DNA of 64,000 bases from Candidatus Competibacteraceae bacterium (lineage in GTDB: Bacteria; Pseudomonadota; Gammaproteobacteria; Competibacterales; Competibacteraceae): assembly GCA_016790045.1 (NCBI GenBank), contig JAEUPW010000016.1, positions 17,527 through 81,526 of the forward strand, given 5' to 3'. Numbering within the stretch: position 1 is the first letter of the stretch; every line of letters starts with the position of its first letter. The notes under the pieces were generated by a model, which was given only the letters and a program-made list of their open reading frames with translations, did no database searches and was not told the DNA's origin. Made by a program: the position numbers and the translations under genes. Of the stretch, positions 40,417-48,791 are shown in pieces.

Positions 40417-43400
40417 ATGAAAGCAAAACCGGCCCCTACCCTGTTAGCCCCTGCGGTCCTCGCCGCTCTTGGAGGGTTGCTGACTCTGTTGGGCGCGGCC
40501 GCTTGGTCCGCTCCGCTCGCTTATTTGGAATCCCCGTCGCCGCAAGCGTATTTCCGCAGCGGGATCGGCTTGATCCGGGGGTGGTCGTGCGAGCCGGGAC
40601 CCGTCGAAATCAGCGTCGACGGCGGACCGCTCCAGGCGACGGGCTCCGGCACCGAGCGGCCGGACACCGCAGCCGTGTGCGGGCGCACCAACACCGGCTT
40701 CGGGTTGATCTACAACTGGAACCGCCTCAGCCAAGGCGTTCACAATTTGCGGGCCTTGGTGGGCGGCGTGGAGTTCGCCAACGTCAACTTCACGGTCGCC
40801 ACTCTGGGCGGCGAATTCGTGACCGGCCTGACCGGAAGCTACACGGTGCCGGATTTCCCCGCGCCGGGCGCATCGGCCAAAATCGCTTGGTCCCAGCCGC
40901 ATCAAAATTTCATGTTTACCCGTCAAACCGAAGCGCCCCCGGTCCCCAATCCGCCCAGTTCGACGCAAGCGCGGCTGGAATCGCCCGAGCAAGGCTCGTC
41001 CGAAAGCGGCGTCGGTTTGATCCGGGGCTGGGTGTGCTCGGCCGGCCGGGTCGAGGTCAGCATCGACGGCGGGCCGCTGCTGGCCACCGCCCACGGCACC
41101 GACCGGCCCGACACCGCGCAAGCCTGCGGGCGGACCAACACCGGCTTCGGGTTGACGCACAACTGGAACAGCACGGGCGACGGCGTTCACAACCTGCGGG
41201 CCTTCGCCGACGGCGTGGAGTTCGCCAACGTCAATTTCACCGTCACCACGCTGGGCGCTTCCTTCATCACCGGCGTGCTGGAGAAAATTCGCTTGCTCGG
41301 TTTTCCGGGCGGCGGCGCGGCGGCCAATCTCCAAGCCGCAGCGGGCGATCAAGCGGCCACGACCGTTCAATGGTCGGAACCCGATCAGAATTTCGTGATC
41401 GCCGATTCCACCGCCACTGGGACTAAAATCGCTATCGTCTCCGCCGTCACCGACCTTTTGAACAAATTTGCCGTGCTGGGAGTCGGTTCCAACTCGTCGG
41501 ACGCTGTCGGCGTTCACGCCAGCAAAAACGCCCAGGGCCAAGCCAGCGACATCAGCGGAGTAACGTGGGCGGACACGAGCACCCAAGCCTGGGCCGATCT
41601 GCGTCTGGGCGCGGATGGCCTGCCCGACGCTTATCAGGACTCCTCCGGCACCCAGGCGCACATCAGCCAGATCACCTCGAACTCGGTAACGGTTCAATTT
41701 CTCAACCCCTCCGGTCAGGCTCAAGGCAACCCGGTGACCACACCGCTCAACGGCGCCTTCCTGCAAATTTTGCAGCAAGCCGTCGGACGGATCCGCCAAG
41801 CGGCGGGGCTGACGGCGACTTCAGCAGCCCAGTTCTCCTCGGCCACCGAGACGCGGGCGGAAGCGGCCGCTTCCATTGCCGACACCATCCGCTTTTCCTT
41901 GAATTCTTTGCTGGTGAGATTGTTCGGGTCGGGCAGCGTGGCATCTGGCGAGATGCTGTGCGCCATCCGCACCGCCGCCAGCACCGCCGGGATCGCCGCA
42001 CCCGTCGCCGCCACTGGCTGCCAGTCACCCATGATCGCCAATTTGCTGGCGCTGGCGAACAGCCCTGTCACTCAAGCCGCCACGACCGATGCGTCGCCGG
42101 ACCTCAGGGTGGAACCCGCTTTGTTGCTGGTGCAAGATGTGTTGCTGGCACCTTGCGCCGCTCCGGGCGACAGCGCTGGCTGTCTGTTCCCGGCGTCGGC
42201 CGCGCTGCGGCAAATCGCCGCTCCCCCCGCCAAGCAAATTCCTCCCGATGACTCGCCGCCCGGCAACATCTCCGTACCTGACGTGGTCGGACTGAATTCG
42301 AGCGCCGCCGCCACCGCGATCAGCAACGCCGGTCTGACGGTCGGCAACATCCGCGATCAAGCCAGCTCCACGGTGGCAGCGGGGATCGTCATCAGCCAAG
42401 ACCCCGCCGCCGGCGCATTGGTGTCACGCGGTGCCACGGTCAACCTGATCAGGTCGGCGGGGCCGGCTCTGGTCACTGTTCCCAACGTGGTCGGCCAAAG
42501 CCAAGGCACGGCGAGCAACACTTTGCAGAACGTCGGTCTAACCGTCGGCAACGTGATCCAGCAGACCAGTTCCACGGTTCCCGCCGGCAATGTGATCAGC
42601 CAGAATCCGGCGGCCGGCGCGTCAGTCGCGCCGAATTCGGCGGTCGCGCTGGTCGTGTCGTCGGGACCCGCCCCGGTCACCGTTCCCAACGTCGTCGGCC
42701 AAACGCAAAGCGCCGCCGCTAGCGCCTTGCAAAACGCGGGTTTGACGGTGGGTGCAGTCAGCGAACAAAGCAGCGCCACCGTTCCGCAAGGACAGATCAT
42801 CAGCCAGAATCCGGCGGCCGGCGCAGCGGTCGCGCCGGGTTCGGCGGTCAATCTGGTCGTGTCGTCAGGGGCTGAATCGGTCACCGTTCCCAACGTGGTC
42901 GGCCAAAGCCAAAGCGCCGCCACTGGCCGCTTGGAAAGCACCGGATTGACGGTGGGGTCGGTCACTCAGGAGAGCAGCACCAGTGTTCCCCAGGGAACCG
43001 TCATCCGTCAAAATCCGGCAGCCGGCGCAGCGGTCGCGCCGGGATCGGCGGTCGATTTAGTCGTGTCGTCGGGACCCGCTCCGGTCACCGTTCCCAACGT
43101 CGTCGGCCAAAGCCAAAGCGCGGCGAGCGCCACTCTGCAAACTGTCGGCTTAACCGTCGGCAACATCGCCCAGCAACCCAGTTCCACGGTTCCCGCCGGC
43201 AGCGTGATTAGCCAGAACCCGGCAGCGGGCGCGTCGGTCGCGTCGGGTTCGGCGGTCGCGCTGGCGGTGTCGTCGGGACCCGCGCCAGTCACCGTTCCCA
43301 ACGTGGTCGGCCAAAGCCAAAGCGTGGCGGGCAGCACTTTGCAAAGCGCTGGATTGACTGCGGGGTCGATCACCACGGAAAGCAGCACTGCGGCCCCCGC

Positions 43401-43707
43401 CGGTATCGTTATCCGCCAGAACCCGGCAGCGGGTGCAGCGGTCGCGCCGGGTTCAGCGGTCGCGCTTGTGGTGTCATCCGGTCCTCCGCCCGTTACGGTC
43501 CCCGATGTAGTCGGTCTGACTTTACAAAATGCTCAGAACGTCATCGCCCGAGCAGGTCTGCTTACCGGCTCCATGACTGACCAAACCACCGGAAACTTTT
43601 CGCTCAACAATTTGATCGCCAGCCAAAATCCGGCAGCAGGCGCGTCGGTCGTTCGTGGCGCCAGCGTCAATCTCGTAATTTGGAGATATAGGCTCATCGT
43701 CAATTAA
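40417..43707 (+). CDS. Secreted protein with duplicated N-terminal module and seven PASTA repeats
   Basis: A 1096-residue exported protein. Signal peptide about residues 1-32 (hydrophobic core, AAAWSA at the probable cleavage site). Two copies of a roughly 130-residue module follow (about 36-167 and 186-329), each with GVGLIRGW-type, DGGPL, RPDTA, CGRTNTGFGL and GVEFANVNFTV elements and two Cys that could form a disulfide (58/88 and 207/237). A Ser/Ala-rich middle (330-615) shows no recognised fold. Seven PASTA-like repeats of 68 residues run from residue 618 to the end (VTVPNVVGQSQ at the start of a unit, SQNPAAGA later). No kinase domain, transmembrane anchor or LPXTG is present. PASTA domains usually bind cell-wall muropeptides or act as spacers; the role here is unknown. 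Confidence 0.8.
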   Translation: MKAKPAPTLLAPAVLAALGGLLTLLGAAAWSAPLAYLESPSPQAYFRSGIGLIRGWSCEPGPVEISVDGGPLQATGSGTERPDTAAVCGRTNTGFGLIYNWNRLSQGVHNLRALVGGVEFANVNFTVATLGGEFVTGLTGSYTVPDFPAPGASAKIAWSQPHQNFMFTRQTEAPPVPNPPSSTQARLESPEQGSSESGVGLIRGWVCSAGRVEVSIDGGPLLATAHGTDRPDTAQACGRTNTGFGLTHNWNSTGDGVHNLRAFADGVEFANVNFTVTTLGASFITGVLEKIRLLGFPGGGAAANLQAAAGDQAATTVQWSEPDQNFVIADSTATGTKIAIVSAVTDLLNKFAVLGVGSNSSDAVGVHASKNAQGQASDISGVTWADTSTQAWADLRLGADGLPDAYQDSSGTQAHISQITSNSVTVQFLNPSGQAQGNPVTTPLNGAFLQILQQAVGRIRQAAGLTATSAAQFSSATETRAEAAASIADTIRFSLNSLLVRLFGSGSVASGEMLCAIRTAASTAGIAAPVAATGCQSPMIANLLALANSPVTQAATTDASPDLRVEPALLLVQDVLLAPCAAPGDSAGCLFPASAALRQIAAPPAKQIPPDDSPPGNISVPDVVGLNSSAAATAISNAGLTVGNIRDQASSTVAAGIVISQDPAAGALVSRGATVNLIRSAGPALVTVPNVVGQSQGTASNTLQNVGLTVGNVIQQTSSTVPAGNVISQNPAAGASVAPNSAVALVVSSGPAPVTVPNVVGQTQSAAASALQNAGLTVGAVSEQSSATVPQGQIISQNPAAGAAVAPGSAVNLVVSSGAESVTVPNVVGQSQSAATGRLESTGLTVGSVTQESSTSVPQGTVIRQNPAAGAAVAPGSAVDLVVSSGPAPVTVPNVVGQSQSAASATLQTVGLTVGNIAQQPSSTVPAGSVISQNPAAGASVASGSAVALAVSSGPAPVTVPNVVGQSQSVAGSTLQSAGLTAGSITTESSTAAPAGIVIRQNPAAGAAVAPGSAVALVVSSGPPPVTVPDVVGLTLQNAQNVIARAGLLTGSMTDQTTGNFSLNNLIASQNPAAGASVVRGASVNLVIWRYRLIVN
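42268..43692 (+). repeat. Tandem 204-bp coding repeats (seven PASTA units)
   Basis: Units begin at 42268, 42472, 42676, 42880, 43084, 43288 and 43492, exactly 204 bases apart. Units 2-6 are close copies (CCCAACGT, GTCGGCCAAA and AATCCGGC-type blocks recur in register), while units 1 and 7 are more divergent. This pattern suggests expansion by unequal recombination within the middle of the array. Confidence 0.9.
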
Positions 43708-43732
43708 ACGATAGTCTGGACAGTGTTCCAGT

Positions 43733-43799
43733 GGCTAACAGCGTCAACTTCTCATTTCGGCTCTAACGTTGAACCGAACGGATGATGGCGCTGTTAGCC
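43733..43799. repeat. Compound inverted repeat between convergent genes
   Basis: GGCTAACAGCG (43733-43743) is the perfect reverse complement of CGCTGTTAGCC (43789-43799). Nested inside is a near-perfect 23-base palindrome from TTCGG (43756-43760) to CCGAA (43774-43778) with AACGTT near its centre. It lies between the PASTA gene and recC, which converge here. It may act as a bidirectional terminator, although no T run follows the stem on either strand, or as a REP-like or cruciform element. Confidence 0.6.
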
Positions 43800-43811
43800 T
43801 TCCATAAAAAA

Positions 43812-46800
43812 TCATTCACTCTCGGCGACCCGATCAGCCGAGGCCAACAGCGGCTCAAAAATCGCGCTCGCCAGCGCCGTGAACTCCGCATCCAAAGGAT
43901 CGGTATCTCGAAACGCCAACCGATAAAACGGGTCGTCCCGTTCCGGCCTCGATTGACCGAAGTCATCGCCATCCCAAACCTTGCGCGCCGCCCATAGCGC
44001 CTTGTCCGCATCCTGCTCTTTACGCAACCGTTCCACATAGGCCAAGGCGCTTCTCGGAAAAAAAGGCAGCAACCGCCGCGAGCCTTGCCAATAAAGCTCC
44101 AGCAGCAGACGCAGCCGCTCCCGCGCATCGGGCAGCGGCGGCAGCACCACCTCCTTATCCTCGGCCACCCACTGGCTTTGCCAGGGTACTCCGGCCGGAG
44201 CGGTCGCGTTCAACGCCAGATGATACAGCCACAATCGCAAGTGGTCGTCGGCCTTCATGGACGCCAGCCGATAACCCACCCAGCCCGCCGGCGTCAGCCC
44301 GGTCAGGCGATCCACCAACCGAAACTCGCCCAGCGTCAAATCGACGTTCAACCACTCGGTTCCTCGACGCGGCAACGCGCGGCCCAACCGACCGGCAAAG
44401 CGCGCTACCCGCTCCTGCGCCGAGGCGAACACGCAATCGCCCACCTGACCGTGCGGCAAGGACCCGCTCGCCCGCATGACTTTCCGAATTTCCGAGGCCG
44501 CCTTGCCATTTTGGTGTAACGCCAACATTTGACCGACCAACTGATAGTTTTCCAGCCCGTCAAGGACGAAAGGCTCGCGGGTCGCCAAGACGTCTTCGCG
44601 CTCCTCCGGCCGAATGCCCAATCGCTCGCGCAACAGCCAGCGCGCGGGATTTTTGAAAAAGCGCGCCAGCGTTTCCAGGGTCACCGTGCGCATTCCAGGT
44701 TCCGGTTCCGGCAGTTCGCCGGACAACAGCGGGCTCGCCTCCCGCTCGCCACGCCCGGCCTGGCGGCTGGCCTCGATCCACTCCCGCGCGTAACTGAACA
44801 AAGCCGAGCGACCGTCAAAATAGCGCCGGCTAAAGGCTTGCAAGGGATGGCGGGTCATCAGGCGCTCGCTCGCCCGCCCGCCCTCCGGCCGATAAAATCC
44901 CCGATCCACCGCATCCAGCAGCTCGCTCAAGAGCACCGACGGCGGCAAAACCGAATTGTCGCGGATGCTTTGGCCGACGTAGCTCAAATACAAACAGCGC
45001 CGGGCCGAGAGCAGGGTTTCCAGAAACAGATAGCGATCGTCCTGGCGGCGCGACCGGTCGCCGCGCCGGAAACGGGCCGCCATCAAATCGAACCCCACCG
45101 GACGGCGCGGGCGCGGATAGGCGTCGTCGTTCATGCCGATCAAACACACCACCGCAAACGGAATGCTGCGCATCGGCACCATCGCGCAGCAGGTGACGCC
45201 GCCGCCCAGAAATCGGCCCGATTGTCCCTCGACGGTATTGAGCTGGAGCCGCAACGCCGATTTCACCACCCCCAAGCTCACCGGCTCATCGAAATCCGCC
45301 AAACCGGCGTGTTCCTCCAGCGCTTTCAACGCGGCGCGAATCACCTGTAGCTCGTTCTCCTCTCGCTCGCGCGCCTCGAAAAAATCGTTCAGCACCTGCT
45401 CCAGCGCGGTCGTCCACTCCGCCCAGGGTCGGGCTTGTCGCACGCGCTCGTCCAGCTCGAACAGGGTCTCGGCAAAGCGATACAGGCAGCCGAGCGCGAG
45501 CGCGTCGCCGCCCTCCACTTCATCGTAGGGCAACAGATCGCCGTACAAATCCTGACCGCCCCCCGGCAGCGCGTAACCCAACAGCAGACGGTCCAAACCC
45601 GCGCGCCAAGTGTGTTCGCCGGTGGCGGGCAGATCCCAGGTCCGCTTGATTTCGGCGTCGATGCCCCAGCGGATTCCCGCGCCGCGCACCCAGCGCCGGA
45701 TCCGCTCCAGATCGCCTTCGGATACGTCAAACCGCCGCCGAACCGCCGGCGGCTCCAGCAAACTCATGACTTGAGCGGCGTCAAACCGTCCGCCGCCCGA
45801 ATCCAGCAGCTTGAAAAACACTTCGACCAAGGGATTTTCGACCCGGACGTTTTGATCGGCGACGCTGAATGGAATCCGCCGCTCGCGCGGCGCGCTGTCG
45901 AACACCGCTTCGATCAGTGGCCCGTAGACGGCGATGTCCGGGGCCATCACGATCACGTCCGAAGGTAGCAGTTGCGGCCAGCGCTCGAACAGCGCCAGCA
46001 ATTGATCGTGCAGCACCTCGACTTCCCGCATCGGCCCGTGACAGACGTGCACTTGCACCGAGCGGTCGCCCGGATCGAGCGGCAACGGCGGGCAATCCTC
46101 CCCGCCCCGCTCGCGCAGGTGCAGGATATCGGCTTGCAAGCGCTGCAACAGTTCATCCCCGGCCGGCTCGACAAAGCGTTCCCACTCCGCGCGCGGATAC
46201 GCTTGCAGCAGGTCGAGAAAATCTCGGCCCTGCTTGCCGAGCGACGCCAACAGCGGATTGCCGACCGTCAGATAGGCCTCATCCGCATCGATGTCCTCGC
46301 CCAAGCGGGCCAGATCGCGTTCGGCTTGAATATCGCCCCAGTACTCCTGACAGGGGTCCAGCAGAAACAGGTGGATTTCCAGATAGCGGGCCAAAGCCGC
46401 CAGCAGATCGAGATAGGTGGGCGGCAGGGCGGCGACCCCGACGATGGCGACCCGCTCCGGCAACGCCCGGCGGTCGAAAGCGCCGCTATCCAGGGCCGCG
46501 CGCACCCAGTCTTGCACCCGCGCCCGATGATCGTCGCGGTTTAAAGCCAGCCGCCGCCACAGCTCGGCTTGCCAGTGTTCTCCCTCTCCGGCCTCCCACT
46601 GGCGAATCCAATCGGGCCGATACACCAGATACTGGTCGAAGCTGTCGGCGATGTGCTGGGCGAGCTCGTGGCGGCGGAAATCGCTCCGATCCTCGCCGAG
46701 CCAGGCGTGCAGCGGCTCGAAACGCGGGCTTTGCTCCAAATCCCGCAACAGCGCCATCGTCCGCCAGACCAGCGCCGGCTTGTCGAAACTGGACGCGCGC

Positions 46801-47039
46801 GGCAAGTGCGTCAGGATCGCCCGGCTCATGTCCCACAAAAACGTGGCCGGAAAACGCCAGCCAACATTGGCGCACACGCCCAGCGCGTCGGCCAGGCGCA
46901 AGGCCAGCCAACGGGCCATGCCGTTGCTTTGCACCACCACGAGGTCCTGGGCCAACGGCTGGCGCAGCGGCTGGCACAGCACGTCGGTCAATCGGGCGGC
47001 GAGCACTTCCAGACGGTTGCTACGGTAGGTGTGCAGCAT
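43812..47039 (-). CDS. recC: Exodeoxyribonuclease V gamma subunit RecC
   Basis: A 1075-residue RecC, the Chi-recognising scaffold of RecBCD. The N-terminus (HTYRSNRLEVLAARL, VVVQSNGMARWL), the central CHGPMREVEVLHDQLL and IPFSVADQ stretches, and the C-terminal nuclease-like fold region are typical. The helicase motifs are degenerate, as expected for RecC. It follows dciA by 112 bases on the same strand. recB and recD, usually downstream, are not: the next gene is convergent. They must lie elsewhere if the complex is complete. Confidence 0.95.
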   Translation of the reverse strand: MLHTYRSNRLEVLAARLTDVLCQPLRQPLAQDLVVVQSNGMARWLALRLADALGVCANVGWRFPATFLWDMSRAILTHLPRASSFDKPALVWRTMALLRDLEQSPRFEPLHAWLGEDRSDFRRHELAQHIADSFDQYLVYRPDWIRQWEAGEGEHWQAELWRRLALNRDDHRARVQDWVRAALDSGAFDRRALPERVAIVGVAALPPTYLDLLAALARYLEIHLFLLDPCQEYWGDIQAERDLARLGEDIDADEAYLTVGNPLLASLGKQGRDFLDLLQAYPRAEWERFVEPAGDELLQRLQADILHLRERGGEDCPPLPLDPGDRSVQVHVCHGPMREVEVLHDQLLALFERWPQLLPSDVIVMAPDIAVYGPLIEAVFDSAPRERRIPFSVADQNVRVENPLVEVFFKLLDSGGGRFDAAQVMSLLEPPAVRRRFDVSEGDLERIRRWVRGAGIRWGIDAEIKRTWDLPATGEHTWRAGLDRLLLGYALPGGGQDLYGDLLPYDEVEGGDALALGCLYRFAETLFELDERVRQARPWAEWTTALEQVLNDFFEAREREENELQVIRAALKALEEHAGLADFDEPVSLGVVKSALRLQLNTVEGQSGRFLGGGVTCCAMVPMRSIPFAVVCLIGMNDDAYPRPRRPVGFDLMAARFRRGDRSRRQDDRYLFLETLLSARRCLYLSYVGQSIRDNSVLPPSVLLSELLDAVDRGFYRPEGGRASERLMTRHPLQAFSRRYFDGRSALFSYAREWIEASRQAGRGEREASPLLSGELPEPEPGMRTVTLETLARFFKNPARWLLRERLGIRPEEREDVLATREPFVLDGLENYQLVGQMLALHQNGKAASEIRKVMRASGSLPHGQVGDCVFASAQERVARFAGRLGRALPRRGTEWLNVDLTLGEFRLVDRLTGLTPAGWVGYRLASMKADDHLRLWLYHLALNATAPAGVPWQSQWVAEDKEVVLPPLPDARERLRLLLELYWQGSRRLLPFFPRSALAYVERLRKEQDADKALWAARKVWDGDDFGQSRPERDDPFYRLAFRDTDPLDAEFTALASAIFEPLLASADRVAESE

Positions 47040-47151
47040 GGCTCCAAAGCGGCGCGAGCGGCGCGATCCGGCCGCCTCTCCGTCACGGCCCTTGAGGCTG
47101 GCGAAGCGCGACGAGGCGATGAAATCCGATCGCCGCGACAGGCGAGAGCGG

Positions 47152-47970
47152 TTAGCGGCGGCTGGCGTCGAGCGCTTCCGCCGGCGGCCGGGCGTGCGCC
47201 GCCAGCCGCCGCAGCGCCGCGCTCAGGCGCTCGTCCGCCAGATCGCGCGCCGTCGCTTCCAAGAGTTTGGCGGTGCGCTTGGTCAATTTGAGCCGGGGTC
47301 TCGGCGGCGGCGGCGCGGCGGCGGGCACCACCCGGATATGGGGCTTGGGCAACGCGAGGCCGAGCTGCTGGCCCAGGGGTTCCCGGATATTGTGCAACGC
47401 ATAGCGCAGCCGGGTCGCCCAACTGGCCGAGCCGGTATGCACTACCCAGCTTTCCTCATCCAAGCGGATCAACTCGGCGTGCTCTTGCAGGTGAGGCGGC
47501 AGATAAGCCTGGAACATCTGCCGCTGCCGGGAAAGCGCTTTCGCCTTGGCGATCAATTCGCCCAACGCCCCCCGCTGGCGGGACAACGTTTCGCCGACCG
47601 TCGCGATGGACGCGAAAGCGAAGGGTTTGCGGGCTTCCGGCGCCGTTGCCGCAGATCGAGCGGCCACGGCCTCATCCGGCGGGCGCGGACCGTCAACTTC
47701 CGCCGACAAAGGAGCCGGCGGATGAATTTCCGCTCCGGCTTGCCGACGTTCGGACACGCGAGAACCGCGCGCCGCAGTCGAGCGTCCGGCGTAACCCGCA
47801 TTGGCTTCGCTCACGCCGGCGGCGGGCCGATCGGGCTCCCGCTCGGCTTCGCGGCCGGCAGCGGGTTTTAGGGCTGGGACCGGTTGCTCGGTGGGACCGT
47901 AACCCCGCAGCATCTTCAGAAGCTGGGCGGTATGCTGTCGGGCGACGGCGCGGGCGTTATCATCCGCCAT
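47152..47970 (-). CDS. DciA-like protein (DUF721) with long N-terminal extension
   Basis: A 272-residue protein. Residues about 120-215 resemble DUF721/DciA, the common bacterial replicative-helicase loader: LIAKAKALSRQRQMFQAYLP, HAELIRLDEESWVVHTGS and ASWATRLRYALHNI. Residues 1-110 are polar, Pro/Ala/Arg-rich and probably disordered, and the C-terminus is basic. The total is about twice the usual length. GGGGTG precedes the ATG, and mobA ends three bases upstream. The neighbours recC and mobA do not add functional information. Confidence 0.7.
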   Translation of the reverse strand: MADDNARAVARQHTAQLLKMLRGYGPTEQPVPALKPAAGREAEREPDRPAAGVSEANAGYAGRSTAARGSRVSERRQAGAEIHPPAPLSAEVDGPRPPDEAVAARSAATAPEARKPFAFASIATVGETLSRQRGALGELIAKAKALSRQRQMFQAYLPPHLQEHAELIRLDEESWVVHTGSASWATRLRYALHNIREPLGQQLGLALPKPHIRVVPAAAPPPPRPRLKLTKRTAKLLEATARDLADERLSAALRRLAAHARPPAEALDASRR

Positions 47971-47973
47971 GGT

Positions 47974-48591
47974 TCACCCCCTTTCCGGCACGGTTGGATC
48001 CAACCCCGGCCACAGCGCTTCCAGCCGGGCCAGCTCTTCGGGCGTATTCACATTCTGGAACGACGCCGCCTCATCGGAAAATGACACGGCTACCGCACCT
48101 TGGCGGCGCAACCAGCGACCGGCGTTGCTCTCGCCCGCCGCCAGCGCGCCGGCCAGCTCGTCTTGCAAGCCGACCGGCAGCAGCGCGAACACCGGCTGCC
48201 AAAAATCATCGAAAAACGCCACCGCGACCGAAGCGCGCTCGCGCCTTAGCGCCTCAACCATCCGCCGCGCGTAATCCGCCGGCAGCCCCGGCGCGTCACA
48301 GGGCGCGGTCAGCACGTGAGGCGTTTCCGCCGCGCGCATCGCCGCCAACATGCCGGCGAGCGGCCCCCGGTAGCGCTCGGCCTCGCCATCCGCGACCACG
48401 CGGCACCCGAACGGCCGGTAAGCGTCCGGATGGCGGTTGGCGCTGATCACCACGTCCTTGACTTGCGCTCGCAGGCGGCGCGCGACGTGCGCCACCAGCG
48501 GCTCGCCCGCCAGCGGCAACAAGCCCTTGTCGCGGCCGCCCATGCGCTCGGCCCGACCGCCGGCCAAGATCGCGCCGGTGAGCGGTTCCAC
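47974..48591 (-). CDS. mobA: Molybdenum cofactor guanylyltransferase
   Basis: About 205 residues. MobA attaches GMP to molybdopterin to form MGD cofactor. The N-terminal nucleotide-binding LAGGRAERMGGRDKGLL, GPLAGML and TAPCDAPGLP motifs are clear. The start is uncertain: I chose GTG at 48591, which leaves five residues before the LAGG motif as in known MobA; no ATG is in frame close by, and the open frame runs to 48702. It is tightly linked to dciA (3-base gap). Confidence 0.88.
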   Translation of the reverse strand: MEPLTGAILAGGRAERMGGRDKGLLPLAGEPLVAHVARRLRAQVKDVVISANRHPDAYRPFGCRVVADGEAERYRGPLAGMLAAMRAAETPHVLTAPCDAPGLPADYARRMVEALRRERASVAVAFFDDFWQPVFALLPVGLQDELAGALAAGESNAGRWLRRQGAVAVSFSDEAASFQNVNTPEELARLEALWPGLDPTVPERG

Positions 48592-48791
48592 TGCCTCAAA
48601 GCCCGCAACGCGCTTTAGCGCGCAGCATGGCGCCTCGAACGACCATCGGATTCCTCCGCGACGCCCGTGACCCGCGCTTGGCGAGCTGCGGGCCAAAGCC
48701 ACAACCCTTTATCACAAAAGCGCTTATCGCTCAAAAATTGCTTTCTTAGAACCATGCGCCGCCCAGAGTTCCCGACATCGCTCAACGCCGT

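Noticed and set aside
43733..43799. Integron attC site
   Set aside because: The ends are fully symmetric and do not fit the 7-base attC core consensus on both sides; there is no integrase or cassette array nearby.
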